Source: Rhodosporidiobolus odoratus (Eukaryota > Basidiomycota > Microbotryomycetes > Sporidiobolales > Sporidiobolaceae). From it: a stretch of 64,000 nucleotides of DNA. Of this stretch, positions 35,222-46,355 are shown one piece after another. The DNA is taken from the NCBI GenBank assembly GCA_034387635.1, contig JAOANU010000001.1, positions 2,356,001 to 2,420,000 on the forward strand. The letters run 5' to 3'. The notes under the pieces are model-generated. The model did not search any database, was not told the origin of the DNA, and worked only from the letters and a program-made list of their open reading frames with translations. How positions within the stretch are numbered: position 1 is the first letter of the stretch; every line of letters starts with the position of its first letter. The position numbers and the translations under genes are program-made.

Positions 35222-37255
35222 TTACTCGTCCCCGTCCTCTCCCCCTGACGTAATCTCTTGCCTGAAGAACTCGACCCCTTCCTTCCTCCCTTGCTCACCG
35301 ACAATCTTCCAAAACACCTCCTCAACAAGGGGGACGACCTCATCGAGTGAGTCTACAAGCGCATGGGACGCATGAGCCGAAGGAAGGGACGGAGTCAGCA
35401 GGAAATTGGCGGGAAAGGGGCTGAGTGGAGATGGAGTTGAGGCGGGGTTCGAGGTGAGGGGCGAAAAGTAGGAGACGGTGTAAAGTGGCTCGATGCTGGA
35501 ATCGTGTGAGGATCTGGGCTCGGCCTCTGCTATTGTTGCTGAGGTGCTGGAAGACGCTGATGCAGGCGACAGGGAGAGGAGTGAGTCGAGGTAAGGCTTG
35601 AGAACCGCGGAAGCTGAGCTTGATGCGTCTCCGGAAGGAGACGCAATTAGCGCTGCGGATAGGTATAGGGTATCTGTTGTGCGCTCGGAAGTATCAGTAG
35701 GATGTAGTATAATGCTGGCAACGAGGACACCATGGGAACCAGACATACGACAACCTTCCGGACAGCTCATCGTCCCTTTACCAACCTGCAAGGCAGTGAC
35801 GGTGCCCACCTCCGAATTGAGACTTCGCGGAGGGAAGACGAACAGACTCGAGTCTGGTTCGTCTCCTTCATCCGGGCCGCGCGCTTCTCGGGGCGGCGGG
35901 AAGGCAACAGGTGACGGCAGGATGGCGATGAGATGAACCGAGCGAGGACACATCGCTTCGCCAGAGACAGTGGTGGATGGGAAGAGGGTGGAAAGGAGAG
36001 AAGGAGAAGCAACAACCCAGTCACCGGTAAACATAGTTGGTGGTCTGCCTTCTTCCAGTGTGACAGGGATCCCAAGCGGTCTGGTCGTGGCTTGTTCTGA
36101 CGAGGAGGAAATGTTTGGGACAGCGGGAGGCGGTGGAGGATTCTCGTGTACCATGAAGGGAGGTTGAGAGGGCGGGACGGGTGTGCCAGCCGGTGGAGAA
36201 AGATCGAGAGGCCCTAGGAGTCGACCGAGGATTTGACCTCCGCCCCAGACAGCACAAATCCTGCAAAGCACGCGTGTGAGTCGTTCTACGATGCCATCAA
36301 GAATACTAGAGCAGAATGACACACCGAGAGAAGCCACCGACTAGATCGCCTGCTCCACCATAATGACCGACGAGGTAGGGGGACGGACCATATCGGCCTA
36401 CGGCGTGGATGGTACTTCGAATGCGTCGAAGAGCCGAGAGGACAGGATCTGAGCAGGTACGTAAGTAGGGTTAGATCTCGCATACACCGAATGAGCCAAA
36501 AACTTACCGGAAAAGGAGGAAGAGAGTGCAAGAGCGTAAGCGAGCGAGTCGGCTGCAGGGCCGGTAAGCGAGTAGGCCTTCTTCAGGTAATCGATGAAAG
36601 TCATATCCGGTCCTGCACGGGCAGATGTCAGCCAAAAACGGCAAACCAGTCAAAGGAAGCCGCACCTTCCACGAGCACCTTATCCTCCTCGAGCGGTTCT
36701 TGGCCCGCAGCAAACAGCAGCAGCTTTGTCAGCCGCCGCTTCTCTACGAGAGACAGCGTCTGGTCGTTGAAGACGTCTGCTTTGCTGGCCGGCACCCGCT
36801 CCACCTTGCCTTGCCCATCTACTCCTTTTCTCCAGAGCCCGACGCCGCCCAACAGCCCGAATTGCAGATAGGTCGCAACCTTGCTTCGGAGGAGGAGATC
36901 GATGCCTTCGCCTTTGGCTCGGAGAACCATGGGAAAGAGCGAGATGGCGAAGCGCTGACTCAAGCGAACGAGATGGTCGGGAGGGGAAGAGGGAGAGGCT
37001 TCAACCCCGGGGGTCTGTTGCGCCCATTCCGTCAGCTCGTTAAGTGAAAGCGAGGCGTGTTCCGAGCCGTAGTACGGTGCTGGGTCGAGCTGTAGGACCG
37101 AGTAACCGGATTTTGAGAGTGCGCTGAGGGGAGAAGTGGGGGTCAGCACACCTCGTACATTGAAGTGGGGGGAAGGCGTACGCTGCTAGAATAGACTCCT
37201 GCAGCCCTGTCCCTGCTATCAACACGTTGAAGTGCGTCGGTTCGTCTGGGTTCAT
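35222..37255 (-). CDS. MRS6: Rab escort protein (Rab geranylgeranyltransferase component A, Mrs6)
   Basis: Starts MNPDEPTHFNVLIAGTGLQE, the dinucleotide-fold start of the GDI/REP superfamily (FNVLIAGTGLQESILAA). It continues with KSGYSVLQLDPAPYYGS and SLSLNEL (the second GDI block). Then come the Rab-binding region (RRLTKLLLFAA) and FIDYLKKAYSLTGPAADSLAYALALS. A further block follows: GRYGPSPYLVGHYGGAGDLVGGFSR, here broken by introns. The last exon is long, with a Pro/Ser-rich variable section and an acidic C-terminus. REP presents new Rab GTPases to the prenylating enzyme and delivers them to membranes. The SLSLNEL wording and the long divergent C-terminal half favour REP over Rab GDI, which is shorter. 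Confidence 0.85.
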
Positions 37256-38343
37256 CTCGTCGGTGTCAGCGAGAGAAACGGATTCGCTTCATGCCCTGCT
37301 GAGGCTCTTCTTTGCAGAATGAGCAGGCTAGACGAAGCTGTATATACGCGGTTCACCGACCGGCAGCAAATGAACCCGGACTCGCCCGCGTCGTTGCACC
37401 GCACCTCTCTTGTCAACACCCGACTGACGACAATGAACCCGCACTGCTCCAATACGCAGCGACGAAGGCGGCCGACAATCATAATGTCGACTAGATATAG
37501 ACCGGCACCGATGACAAAGCTGGACCGAAGCTTGACGTGTAGATGCTGCCGGGCTATTTTGCGGTACTATAGGGGAACGGCAATTGCGACTTTGCCTTTT
37601 GCGACCTCCGCCGGGTTGCCAGTCGGCGCAAGCGTCCGTCGGAGTCTTTGACCCTGCCCAGGGGTGGATCGTCGTGTCGACCTTCAAGCCCCCAGCCTGG
37701 GAGGCGGCATCTGGGGCAAAAATGCTGTAGAGCCCTCAAGACAAGACGGCGTCAAGTCATGGACCAAGCGCGCCGGAACAGATCACTGGCGTATCTCGGC
37801 ACTCGTCCAGCGCCTCGTGGGCCACGGGATCCTGCGTTAAGCAGATTTCACCGTCCTCCTCCGTTCCTCTCCCTGCTGGCGCCTTCGCTTCCGCCTTGCA
37901 CCCCTTTCTGCACGGCGGTTCCACAAGTTTTGCTGACAGTCGGGCGGCCCCTTTGCGGTACTTGGCTTGCTCGCCTCTGCTGTTATCCACTACCTGCCTC
38001 GTTCACTGTTTGGCTTCCTGCAGTTCTACACACCCTTCAGCCTGCTCGACTATCTCACCCAGCTACTGATCAGCCTGCGCTGTGGCTACAATCCTGATCG
38101 GCAGAATGCGTTAGCAGAAAGGCTATAGGAGGCTATGATAACGCTGGAGAGAAAATGCCTTTGCAAGACGGCTGCTTCCACCAGCGCTTCGCCGAGGATG
38201 TCGCAGCCCTACTGATAGCCTACCGACTAGAAGTGCAGACCCAGACTGACGCTTCTCGCTCGATCTGTCTCTGGCCGCTGCTAAACGGCTTTGAACGTCC
38301 CCCCACTTTCGCTTCTTCCTTTCTTCCGAAACCTTCACGCACA
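37256..38343. other. Divergent intergenic region
   Basis: About 1.1 kb between the starts of the Rab escort gene (minus) and the hydrolase (plus). Only short overlapping frames; no conserved block or repeat seen. Confidence 0.6.
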
Positions 38344-39612
38344 ATGGCTCTCTTGCGCTACCAACTCGCCCGCCTAGCAAGCGGCATAGAGCTCTCCTAT
38401 ATCGACTCGTGGTCCTCTCTGGCCCCCAGCGAGCGACCGACAACGTGCACGACCTTGGTCGGACTTCATGGCGTCGGATTCAACAGCGGTGCGTCCTGTC
38501 TGTTTCCGACTGATCAAGGGCCTACAGAAGCAACAGAGCACTATCTTCAGAGCGATCCGCTGATTCCGCTGCCCGCCTGTAGCTGTCTGGACACCGCTCC
38601 TCCCTTCGCTGCCTCCTTCCATCCGATTTATCGCCTACAACCAGCGGTCGTACACTGGCTCCTCTCCAGCTTTGCAGGCCGAAGCAGAAGGAGGCGTGGA
38701 TGTCACGGCGGCCTATCTCGAAGATCTCATTGGATTTCTTGAGTTTCTGGCGAGGGAGGAAGGGGTGAAGGGGAAAAACGAGGGAGGGGGAATTGCTTTA
38801 CTCGTGCGTTCTCTTTCCTCTTTCAGATGTCCTGAAGCGGCTTGGAGCGTCGCGAACGGTGGCATGCAGACACTGACAGCGTCGCAGGGCACGCGCAGGG
38901 CTGGTCCAAAGGAACCGTTCTTCCCCTCTCGCTGCTATCCTACCTCTCCACAACCTCCAGTTCTTCTCCCGCTCAGCAGTCCGCCACTTCCTTCCTCTCC
39001 CACTTAGCTTCTACCCTTCCAGCTTCAACCGCCCTGGTCGACTCGCACGTTACTTCCCTCCTTCTCTTCGAACCTCCCGGTTCCGCCCTCGGCCGAGCCC
39101 CTACCGCCGATTATACCACGGCCATGGCCTCCGTCTCTCCTCCCAACTCTAGCACCCCCGCACAATTCGCCGAAGCATTCGCAGGCTGGATCGGGCAATA
39201 CTCCCCTCCCTCGACTTCTTCTTCTTCCGAACCCGCAGTAGCAGACCTCCCGCCTTCCGGTCTTGCAGCACTGAGCTCCGACGTCCTCGAAGCGTCTTGG
39301 CAACCTGAAGCAGTCGCTCACGGGTTTTCCTGGCGTCTCGCCGGTTCTGCCACCGAAGTAGCCAACTTGACCCGCTCAGCGTTGGCGACGGCTAAGCTTC
39401 CTGTCGGGCTGATCTATGGTGGTTCAACTGTAGGGTATTGTCTGGAAGCGGCGACTGAGATTGAGAGGATTTGGAAAGAGGAGAAGAGGGAGGGGGCGAA
39501 GAAGACGGCGGTGAGGAGGATTGAGGGGACGAATCATTTCGGGTTTGTGCATAAACCGACGGAGTTTGTGCAGGCTGTGGTTGAGCTGGTAAAGGAGCTT
39601 GGCGGCAACTAG
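38344..39612 (+). CDS. Alpha/beta-hydrolase fold protein
   Basis: Three exons (38344-38488, 38583-38803, 38899-39612) give 359 residues. Early strand and oxyanion region: TLVGLHGVGFNSAVWTPLL. Then RFIAYNQRSYTGSSP, and the nucleophile elbow ALLGWSKGTVLPL with Ser in G-W-S-K-G. A lid region follows, with Ser/Pro-rich low complexity. The C-terminal strand is LPVGLIYGGSTVGYC, and the catalytic His sits in GTNHFGFVHKP. Substrate is unknown; the wording resembles fungal cytosolic alpha/beta hydrolases near the epoxide hydrolase/esterase groups. No signal peptide. It converges on Rib7 with about 240 bp between the stops. Confidence 0.78.
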
Positions 39613-39852
39613 ACATTGAAGGTTTTGTATTGGCGAAAGATCGCGTTCTCAGGAGGGCCGCCGAAAATACGAGGGGACGTGCCAAGAGCAATCTCGAGAA
39701 TGCTGCGAGCAAGTGCGATTGCCTGACAGTACTGTACGACGGAAGGGCATGCGGTCCCTGCAGGAGCTGGCTGCGGAATAAGCGTATAGATCCTCGACAT
39801 AGCGGGATGCGACAAGGCGAGGGTGCCCGGTTCTTTCGAAGTTTCGGCGACG

Positions 39853-40962
39853 TTATCGTTTATACTTTGGTCTACAGACGAAGACCGTGTCCCGGCCGAA
39901 GACTTGAGTCTTGACATGTTCGAGTTCTGGCAAGTCAACCTGCAACACGAATGGTTCAGTCCGATTCCTCGAGACGCAACGGCCCAGGGGGAATGTGCAC
40001 GCGCCCCAGGTTGTGTTACGCTGATTCCCTGATCGCCAACTAGCACCGGCGCGACGGTAACAATGACGAGGTCGACCAGCCCCGAGGCTAGGAAGGAAGT
40101 GATGACCGATGCCCCCCCTTCAACCATGAGGGAGCGACCGAAAACGTTCGGCTGAGAGAGGGCTTGCCGTAGGCCGAGGTGGCCCGAGTCTAGCGAACAG
40201 AATAATATCAGTGAAGTGCGCGAGAACAAGAGAGGGACGGGCAGTGAGATAAGAGGAATCCCCACGCACCGTCCCGTTCAACCTCCACGCAGGTAACACC
40301 CTGGTCTACAAGACGTTCCCGGCGCGCCAACTGCGAGCCATTGCCGCTGAAAGCGTCGGTCTGATTCCGTCGTGAGTCCGTAGAGGCATGTAGAATGGTC
40401 ACCGGCTTGCTCAAACCGGTTTGAGCGTTTTTGACAAGCTTGCACGTGGCCGGACTTCGCAGTTCAGAATCGAGAATGACGGGAGAAGGCTGAGAAGCGA
40501 GAGGAAGTAGATCTGGTATGCGAGCTGTCAAGGTGAAATGGTCCAGATCGGGAGAGCAAAGTCAGCGAGTAGTAGAAAAAAGAAGAAAAGCGACGGACCG
40601 GTCAGCTGCGGGTCATCGTTCAATACGGTTCCAATGCCCACCAGAATCGAGTCGTGTAGTTCTCGTAGCCTGTGCGAGTAGTACAAGGTCGTGAGTGCAC
40701 ATACGGGTAAATATGAGTAGGGTAGAACTAACCGATGAGTCAGGTTCATGCTCTCTGCGCCGCTCAACCTGATCTGCTTTCCCCCTTTTCCCGCGATCTT
40801 GCCATCTAGTGATTGTGCGTAGGTCAGGGTAACGAATGGCTTGGTCCGAGGGGTTGATGAAGGTGTTTCGGGGTCGACGAGATGAGGAGGATAGACCTGA
40901 CGGAGAAGTGCGAGGGCGGCATCTCCTTCGGTAGAAGGGATCGGAGGCGAGCTGTAGGCCAT
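39853..40962 (-). CDS. RIB7: Riboflavin biosynthesis reductase Rib7
   Basis: NADPH-dependent reductase that turns the ribosylamino-pyrimidine of the riboflavin pathway into its ribitylamino form (fungal order: reduction before deamination). Blocks: KPFVTLTYAQSLDGKIAGKG (N-terminal substrate loop), SMNLTHRLRELHDSILVGIG, TVLNDDPQLT, LMVEGGASVITSFL and VIVTVAPVLVG. The C-terminus is HVKTQVFGRDTVFV. Length about 270 residues, normal for a stand-alone RibD C-terminal-type reductase. ATG chosen at 40962 (MAYSSPP). The start lies only 156 bp from the divergent aldehyde dehydrogenase start. Confidence 0.9.
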
Positions 40963-41118
40963 ATGCGACAACCAATGACACTACTCAGGCTGTGTAACGT
41001 GTGTACTGAGGGTGTCAAGATGAATGTGGCGCTCTTCTTTCGTTTCTCCTGAATCGACTTCTTCCAACTTCGGTCGAATTGCGTTCTTGCTCTAGTTGAT
41101 AAGCTCCTCACCTCTATC
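40963..41118. promoter_or_regulatory. 156-bp shared divergent promoter (Rib7 / aldehyde dehydrogenase)
   Basis: The two start codons face away from each other with 156 bp between them, so both promoters and both 5' leaders must fit or overlap here. No clear TATA or named operator is visible. Confidence 0.6.
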
Positions 41119-43327
41119 ATGGCCCACCTGTACGACCCTGCACTCGCCGCTCAAGCTGCAAACCCGGAGACGACCCTATCCACCATCTCTCCCTCGACGG
41201 GCGAAATCCTCCTCACTCGTACCTACCCTGCATCCAACAACGAGCTCGATACCACCTTGCAAGGTTCGCATGCCGCCCATCGGTCATGGCGCACCGTACC
41301 GCTGAGCGAGCGCATCCGCCTCGTCACTCTCGCCGTCGAACAGCTTTCCTCCCGCGCTCTCGAGTTGGGTCCCGAGTTGACCGCTCAGATGGGTCGACCC
41401 GCAAAGTATACCGCCGCCGAATTTGCGACGTACAAGGACAGGGCGATGTGGCTCATCAATCATGCGGAAAAAGCTCTCGCGGATGAAAACGTCGACGAAG
41501 GCAGGCCGGAAGGATTCGAGAGGGTCATTAGGAGGACACCGGTTGGGGTGTGTTTGCTCGTGGGAGCGTGGAACGTGCGTCAGCTCCCTCATCTATTCTT
41601 AGGCCGTATCCTCACTGGACTTGTTTTCCCTATTATCCTCCGACTTTGCCGCTGTACTCTGTCATGTGCTGCATCCACTAGTTCCCCTACATGATTCAAG
41701 TCAATGCTCTTATCCCTGCCCTTCTTGCCGGAAACTCGGTCATCCTCAAGCCTTCGCCACAGACGCCGCTCGTGGCGGAACGGATTCAGGAAAGCTTCGA
41801 AGCAGCGGGCTTGCCGAAAGGTTTGGTGCAGGTGCGTTTGCAGGTGTCTAGCTGTCCTGACGCGATGCTGATCTCGCCCCACCTTTAGACGCTCCACCTG
41901 ACTCCCCCTCAAATGGACTACCTAGTCTCGCACCCTCTCGTCCCCTTCATCTCCTTCACCGGGTCTGTCGCGAACGGCAAGCGGGTCGAGAAGACCGCGG
42001 CTGCGGCGGCTGAAGCTGGGCACGGCTTCAAGACTGTCGGGCTCGAATTGGGAGGAAAGGATGCGGCGTACGTGCGTGCTGGTGTGTTGTATCCCCTCTT
42101 ACCTCGGTGCTCCGTCTTCCCCGGCTTTTACGATGAGCTGCTCTCGCGCTCTACCCTCTCTCCACGAATGTTGATCTCGAACGCTTTCTCAAATGGCCTC
42201 CTTCCCCTCTCGCACCGCAGATTGCGACCCGGCTTACGCCGCCGAGAACGTTGTCGACGGGGCCTACTTTGCGTCGGGCCAGTCCTGCTGCAGCGTCGAG
42301 CGAGTGTACGTGCACGAGAGTGTGTACGACAAGTTTGTCGAGGAATGCGTCAAGGTGGTCAAGAAGGTCAGTCTTGTCACTGCTTTTGCTCGCTGCCTCT
42401 ATCCTCAAGTAGGGCCGCAGCCCTGGTGACGACACAGGCGAACAAGAGCCCTGATACTGACACTTGGCTGCAACAGGACTACACGCTTGGTGACCCAACT
42501 TCGTCGGAAACGACTCTCGGTCCGGTCATCTCGCTGCGATCAGCAGCACTGATTAGGGAGCACATCGCGGAGGCTGGTACGTCGACTCGTTCTCTCATGT
42601 GCTGCTTGCTTCTGAGGATGTTTCAGGCTACTGCTGACTCGGCGTAACTTATGCATCGCAGTGTCAAAGGGAGCCAAGGCTCTCATAGACGAGGCCGACT
42701 TCCCTACTGCCAAGAAGGACACCACCTACGTCGCACCTCAGATCCTTGTTGGCGTTGATCACTCGATGAAGGTGATGAAGGATGAGACTTTCGGTCCCGT
42801 CTTTGGTATCATGAAGGTACGCTCTTGCTGCCTGAACCTTCTTTCCCCCCTGTGTCTGCCCGCTTCTCCTGCGCTCTTGTGTTTTCGACTTTACTCGCGT
42901 ACTCACCCGACTCACTGTACTTGGCCGCAGGTCAAGTCGGATGAAGAAGCGCTTCGTCTCATCAACGATTCCCCATTCGGTCTTACCTGCTCGATCTGGA
43001 CGAAGGACAGGGAGGCTTACTGGAAGCTGGTGGACGAGATTGATGCAGGAACGGTGTACTTGAACCGGTGCGCCAGCATTCACTACTCCCCCCCTCGCTG
43101 GCTGGTTTTCGGAGCAATTCGCTCGCATTTGTTCCGAACCTGTTTCCCCGAATGGATGTCTCCGTACCCTGGGATGCTCATCTTTGCCCCCTTCACAATA
43201 CAGATCGGACATGCTCGATCCGGCTCTGCCTTGGACAGGTTACAAAGACACAGGTCGCGGCGTCTCCCTCTCTCGGTATGGTTTCGACGCCGTCACCAAG
43301 GCCAAGAGTCTGCACTTGCGCAAGTAG
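41119..43327 (+). CDS. NAD(P)-dependent aldehyde dehydrogenase
   Basis: About eight exons. Blocks in order: ISPSTGEILLTRTYPAS (N-terminal), TPVGVCLLVGAWNFPYM, NALIPALLAGNSVILKPSPQ (cofactor-binding Lys in KPSP), FTGSVANGKRV and TVGLELGGKDAAYV. In the last of these Glu is the general base. Next come YFASGQSCCSVERVYV with the catalytic Cys, ETFGPVFGIMKV, and SDMLDPALPWTGYKDTGRG near the end. About 480 residues, a standard length. It oxidises an aldehyde to the acid; the substrate cannot be set from sequence, though the wording is close to fungal aldehyde dehydrogenases of the succinate-semialdehyde/lactaldehyde branch. No targeting peptide, so probably cytosolic. Confidence 0.9.
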
Positions 43328-43689
43328 GCGCGTTACGCCTTTGGTGAGTGTTGTACGAGATGCAAGTGGTGCAATACCGACCATTCGCCCACCGCCGGCT
43401 CTTACGGATTTGAGAAGGTCGAAACCGCGAATGCGGTCAGAAATGGCTCGAGCCCGCTTTTGACCGTCGTAGCCAAGCAAGGCAGCGGTGTACGGCTTAC
43501 CGGTGGTGCTCCTTTGGTTGCGCTCCGCGGGTTCGGGTCTTGCTCGGTGGATCACGTGAACTGTGCGTCTCCTATCGTTTTCTATTTCTCCTTCATCGGG
43601 TTTGTCCGGCCGATGCTTCCCCCCTTGTCGTCCCCTTGTCTTTCGATATCTTCCTCTCAATCTGCTTGTCCTGGGCGCTCCGCAACAGC

Positions 43690-44200
43690 ACTATGGGCAG
43701 TGCGGATTAGCATCCCGATTGGCTTGAGCACTGCAAAGAAGGTATGTATCGCTCGTTTCAGATCGGTACATGTCCTGATTCTGACCCCTGACCCTTGTAA
43801 GGCGCAGCCGTCTTGCTCCTCCGAACCTGCGGCAATCCGGCAAAGTCTCCATGCGTCAAGAAGACGAAGGGGTCCAGCCACTATTAAGGACGCCGCAAGT
43901 TGATTCAGTGGTTTCTGAAAAAGCAGCAAGGGGTACACATCACGACTGATCAGGTCACGGGCCTCCGCAATGCGCTCAAGACAAGAGTCGGTAAGACTCA
44001 CACTTATGTTTGTGCAATTTGCAGGCGAGAGACTCTTCAATACATCTGACGGCGCCGGTCATCAACGTTCTACTCGATTCACCGCGACAAATGCAACGAG
44101 CTTCTTCGGCACAAAGCAAGAGGCCAAACGGGTTTCGGCGGAGCAGCGAGCAAACGAAAGCTATTGTGTATGTGTCCCTGGCCCTCGTACATTCTGGCGT
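43690..44200 (+). pseudogene. TEA-like cluster copy A (decayed)
   Basis: The domain exon reads GRRKLIQWFLKKQQGVHIT then TDQVTGLRNALKTR. It aligns without gaps with the second half of the TEA/ATTS domain (GR..LI..Y......G...T..QV...L). A short intron follows, then RSTRFTATNATSFFGTKQEA, the motif shared by all four copies. An in-frame TAA (43885-43887) lies just before GRRKLIQ, where copy C has MGR. Upstream, GCAGCCGT..CTCCTCC at about 43804 still matches the domain start in copy C, after a GTATGT..AG intron. The stop makes a full-length domain impossible unless an unseen splice removes it. Confidence 0.55.
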
Positions 44201-44611
44201 GCAAACTGTTCTGACTCTTGGACATATCGCGCCAGCCTCAGAAATGGATCTACCCCCATATAGTGCGGTCCAACCCGGTCCAACCCAAAGCCTCGTCCAC
44301 TGGACCATCATCGCAACCTTAGACCTCGTCCTGCCACAGGGCCCCCAAACGCAAAGCTTCGAGTAGACCGCCGAGATTCGCCCCCAGCCAAGTATCACCC
44401 TCAAGCTCGAGATAAAACTACCCTCTGGCCGGAGGATGTCTTTTCAGACAAGGGACCCTTCCCGGATTACCCCGACGAATCACGGCGCCATATTGCTCAC
44501 CTTCCTCAGCCCATTCTAGTTGGCTTGTGCAGGACTGGTGCGTCTACGCATCCTTACACAGCTGCTTGATTGGCAATCAACTGATTATCTGCTATTGCAC
44601 CATCGTACTTT

Positions 44612-45060
44612 CTTCCGCGGATGGGTCAGCACAAGTCCTACGTGTATGGACACTGGTGACGCCGTGATGCCCTTGACATCTACTATGTTTGGAAGGAGCC
44701 AGGCTACTCTGCCACGCATGGGCAGGTGAAGTCGGCTTATAAGGCACTTCTGACAAAGTGCCTTCGCAACACCCTCACCCAGTGCAAATCGCCTCTTCGG
44801 TTATCCGCTCTCGAGATTGCTGACAATTGCCTCCCTGCAGTGAAAACCAAGATCGAAAGCGACAATGCAGATGTGGCAAATCCTGATCGCTTCAGTCCGT
44901 CCAGCGCAGAGGCAATTTTCGGCAGTGCGGCAGAGGACCTGATACAGTAGCTGGAAATCAGGGTATGTGCCGTCATCGCCGTTGTTTGCCACGAAGCTGA
45001 CCCTTGAGTGTCCCGTGCAACAGCAATTCATTGTAAGCAGCTCGAGCGACGCGCTGCTTT
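44612..45060 (+). pseudogene. TEA-like cluster copy B (decayed)
   Basis: Reads LPRMGQHKSYVYGHW, stop (TGA 44657-44659), then RRDALDIYYVWKEPGYSATH and GQVKSAYKALL. The pieces LP-MGQH and GYSAT are shared with copy D. After an intron comes ANPDRFSPSSAEAIFGSAAED and TAG (44948-44950), then a stretch corresponding to copy D's intron (both contain the bases CACGAAGCTGAC) and a 9-nt exon-like block (45024-45032). The in-frame TGA in the middle of the domain marks it as broken. It is closest to copy D by local wording. Confidence 0.5.
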
Positions 45061-45740
45061 TGCGCGGCTTTCTACAGTCCGTAGTAGCGCAATCGCTTTC
45101 GCAGACAGGACAGTGCATTGATACCCGCATTGTCAAAGCTCACAAGGGAAAGGGAAAGCAACAAGTCTCGGTACAGGCCTCATGCTTCGTCTACACGGCT
45201 AACGCTGCCGTTGCCCCGCCTGCCAGTGTCGACCCGCCATAGTCAAACCGACGCAACCAGCCCCAATATGCGCCGTCGCTGTCAAGAACTCCGGCGTCGC
45301 TTCGGTGTTCTCCTTGATGTTCACCAACTCCCTCTGCATGCGACGTGCGGTAATCGAAGCCTGGTCTGCGCAATCAACAATGTCCTGCAGCACTCCGTAG
45401 AGACGCGGAACAGCGGGCGCTGCTGGCGGAGCGGGTGGAGCTCGAGGGGGAGGTTGGCGTGCGCGTTCCACCGCAGCGCTGCCCGCAAAGGCAATAGAGC
45501 GCCCGAGAACCCGCTGCGCAAGGTAGAGGTGCTTACAGACGGACTGGCGGAGGGAGTAATTGGACGCGTACGGCCCCCTGTCGGCAAGCGTCACTAGCGT
45601 CACTCCCGGTCTTTCTCACCGGCAAGAAAAAGTTATTTGCCGAGTCTTGGGGCAAAGGACCCTCTCCACCTTCTTCTCCCTTTCCTTGACCGGCTGCCAG
45701 ACGACTGCATAGCGACTACCGCTTGATACACCTCTGCGCC
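45061..45740. other. Spacer between TEA-like copies B and C; unconvincing minus-strand frame
   Basis: A minus-strand frame of 134 codons (45603-45199) includes an Ala/Pro-rich stretch and a segment reading LYGVLQDIVDCADQASIT, but it has no ATG at its start and no recognisable domain. It could be a remnant. Nothing else is supported. Confidence 0.3.
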
Positions 45741-46292
45741 ATGCCAACATCGTGGGCTGATCAGCACCCGGAAGCTTACAAGGGCTGCCGAACAGGTGAC
45801 TACGCTGCTTTCTCACATGCCAATTGTCGCGCACTAGCTGATCAGTCTACGTGCATTGTCGTGTGCAGCCGTGGAGCTCCTCCCCTGCCTGACCAAGAAT
45901 GGCAGGATTCATATCGACGGAGCGGTCATGGGACGCCCGAAGCTGATCCAGTACTATTTGCGGACACAATGCCAGCAGACTGTCACTGAAGGCCAGGTCT
46001 CTAGTCTGCTCCGGCGATTGGCTCGTGACAGCAATGGGCCCTTGCGAGACATGGAATGTACGTGATGCGCTACCGCTCCTTGGCCGGAGTTCTCACGAAG
46101 TTCTTCGCACTGCACACTGCAGACGACACCCTAGAAAATGACAACGGAGCAGGTCAGGGCCGACGACAACGACGCTTCAGCCCGGCACACGCAACAATGT
46201 TCTTCGGGAGTGCGGAAAAAGCTCAGAAGATTTTGCGGACTGTCGACAACGCACCCTTCTGTGTACGCGAATCCGCTTGTCCCGTGAACTAG
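45741..46292 (+). CDS. TEA/ATTS-like DNA-binding protein, cluster copy C (intact)
   Basis: Three exons (45741-45795, 45869-46057, 46123-46292) give 137 residues. The domain starts MPTSWADQHPEAYKG and continues ELLPCLTKNGRIHIDGAVM. It ends GRPKLIQYYLRTQCQQTVTE then GQVSSLLRRLARD. Set against the animal TEA domain, GR..LI..Y, the Thr ten residues on and QVSS...LAR line up without gaps. QVSS is the start of the DNA-recognition helix in that family. After an intron comes RRQRRFSPAHATMFFGSAEKA, the cluster motif. Normal TEA proteins are 400 residues or more; this one is little more than the domain. It is probably nuclear. The alternative is a DNA-binding relic with dominant-negative effect. Confidence 0.62.
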
Positions 46293-46355
46293 CTCTCGTG
46301 AGGCGCTGACCATACCTGATAGCCCGAAGAATGGCTGCCAACCGGAGTGAATACT

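Noticed and set aside
38804..38827. 23-nt intron in the hydrolase gene
   Set aside because: Too short to be spliced, and it would lead into an in-frame TGA. The acceptor at 38898 gives a 95-nt intron and the catalytic GWSKG elbow in frame.
45199..45603. Minus-strand frame of 134 codons between TEA-like copies B and C
   Set aside because: No ATG at the start, Ala/Pro-rich composition, and no family resemblance. Kept only as a note in the spacer entry.
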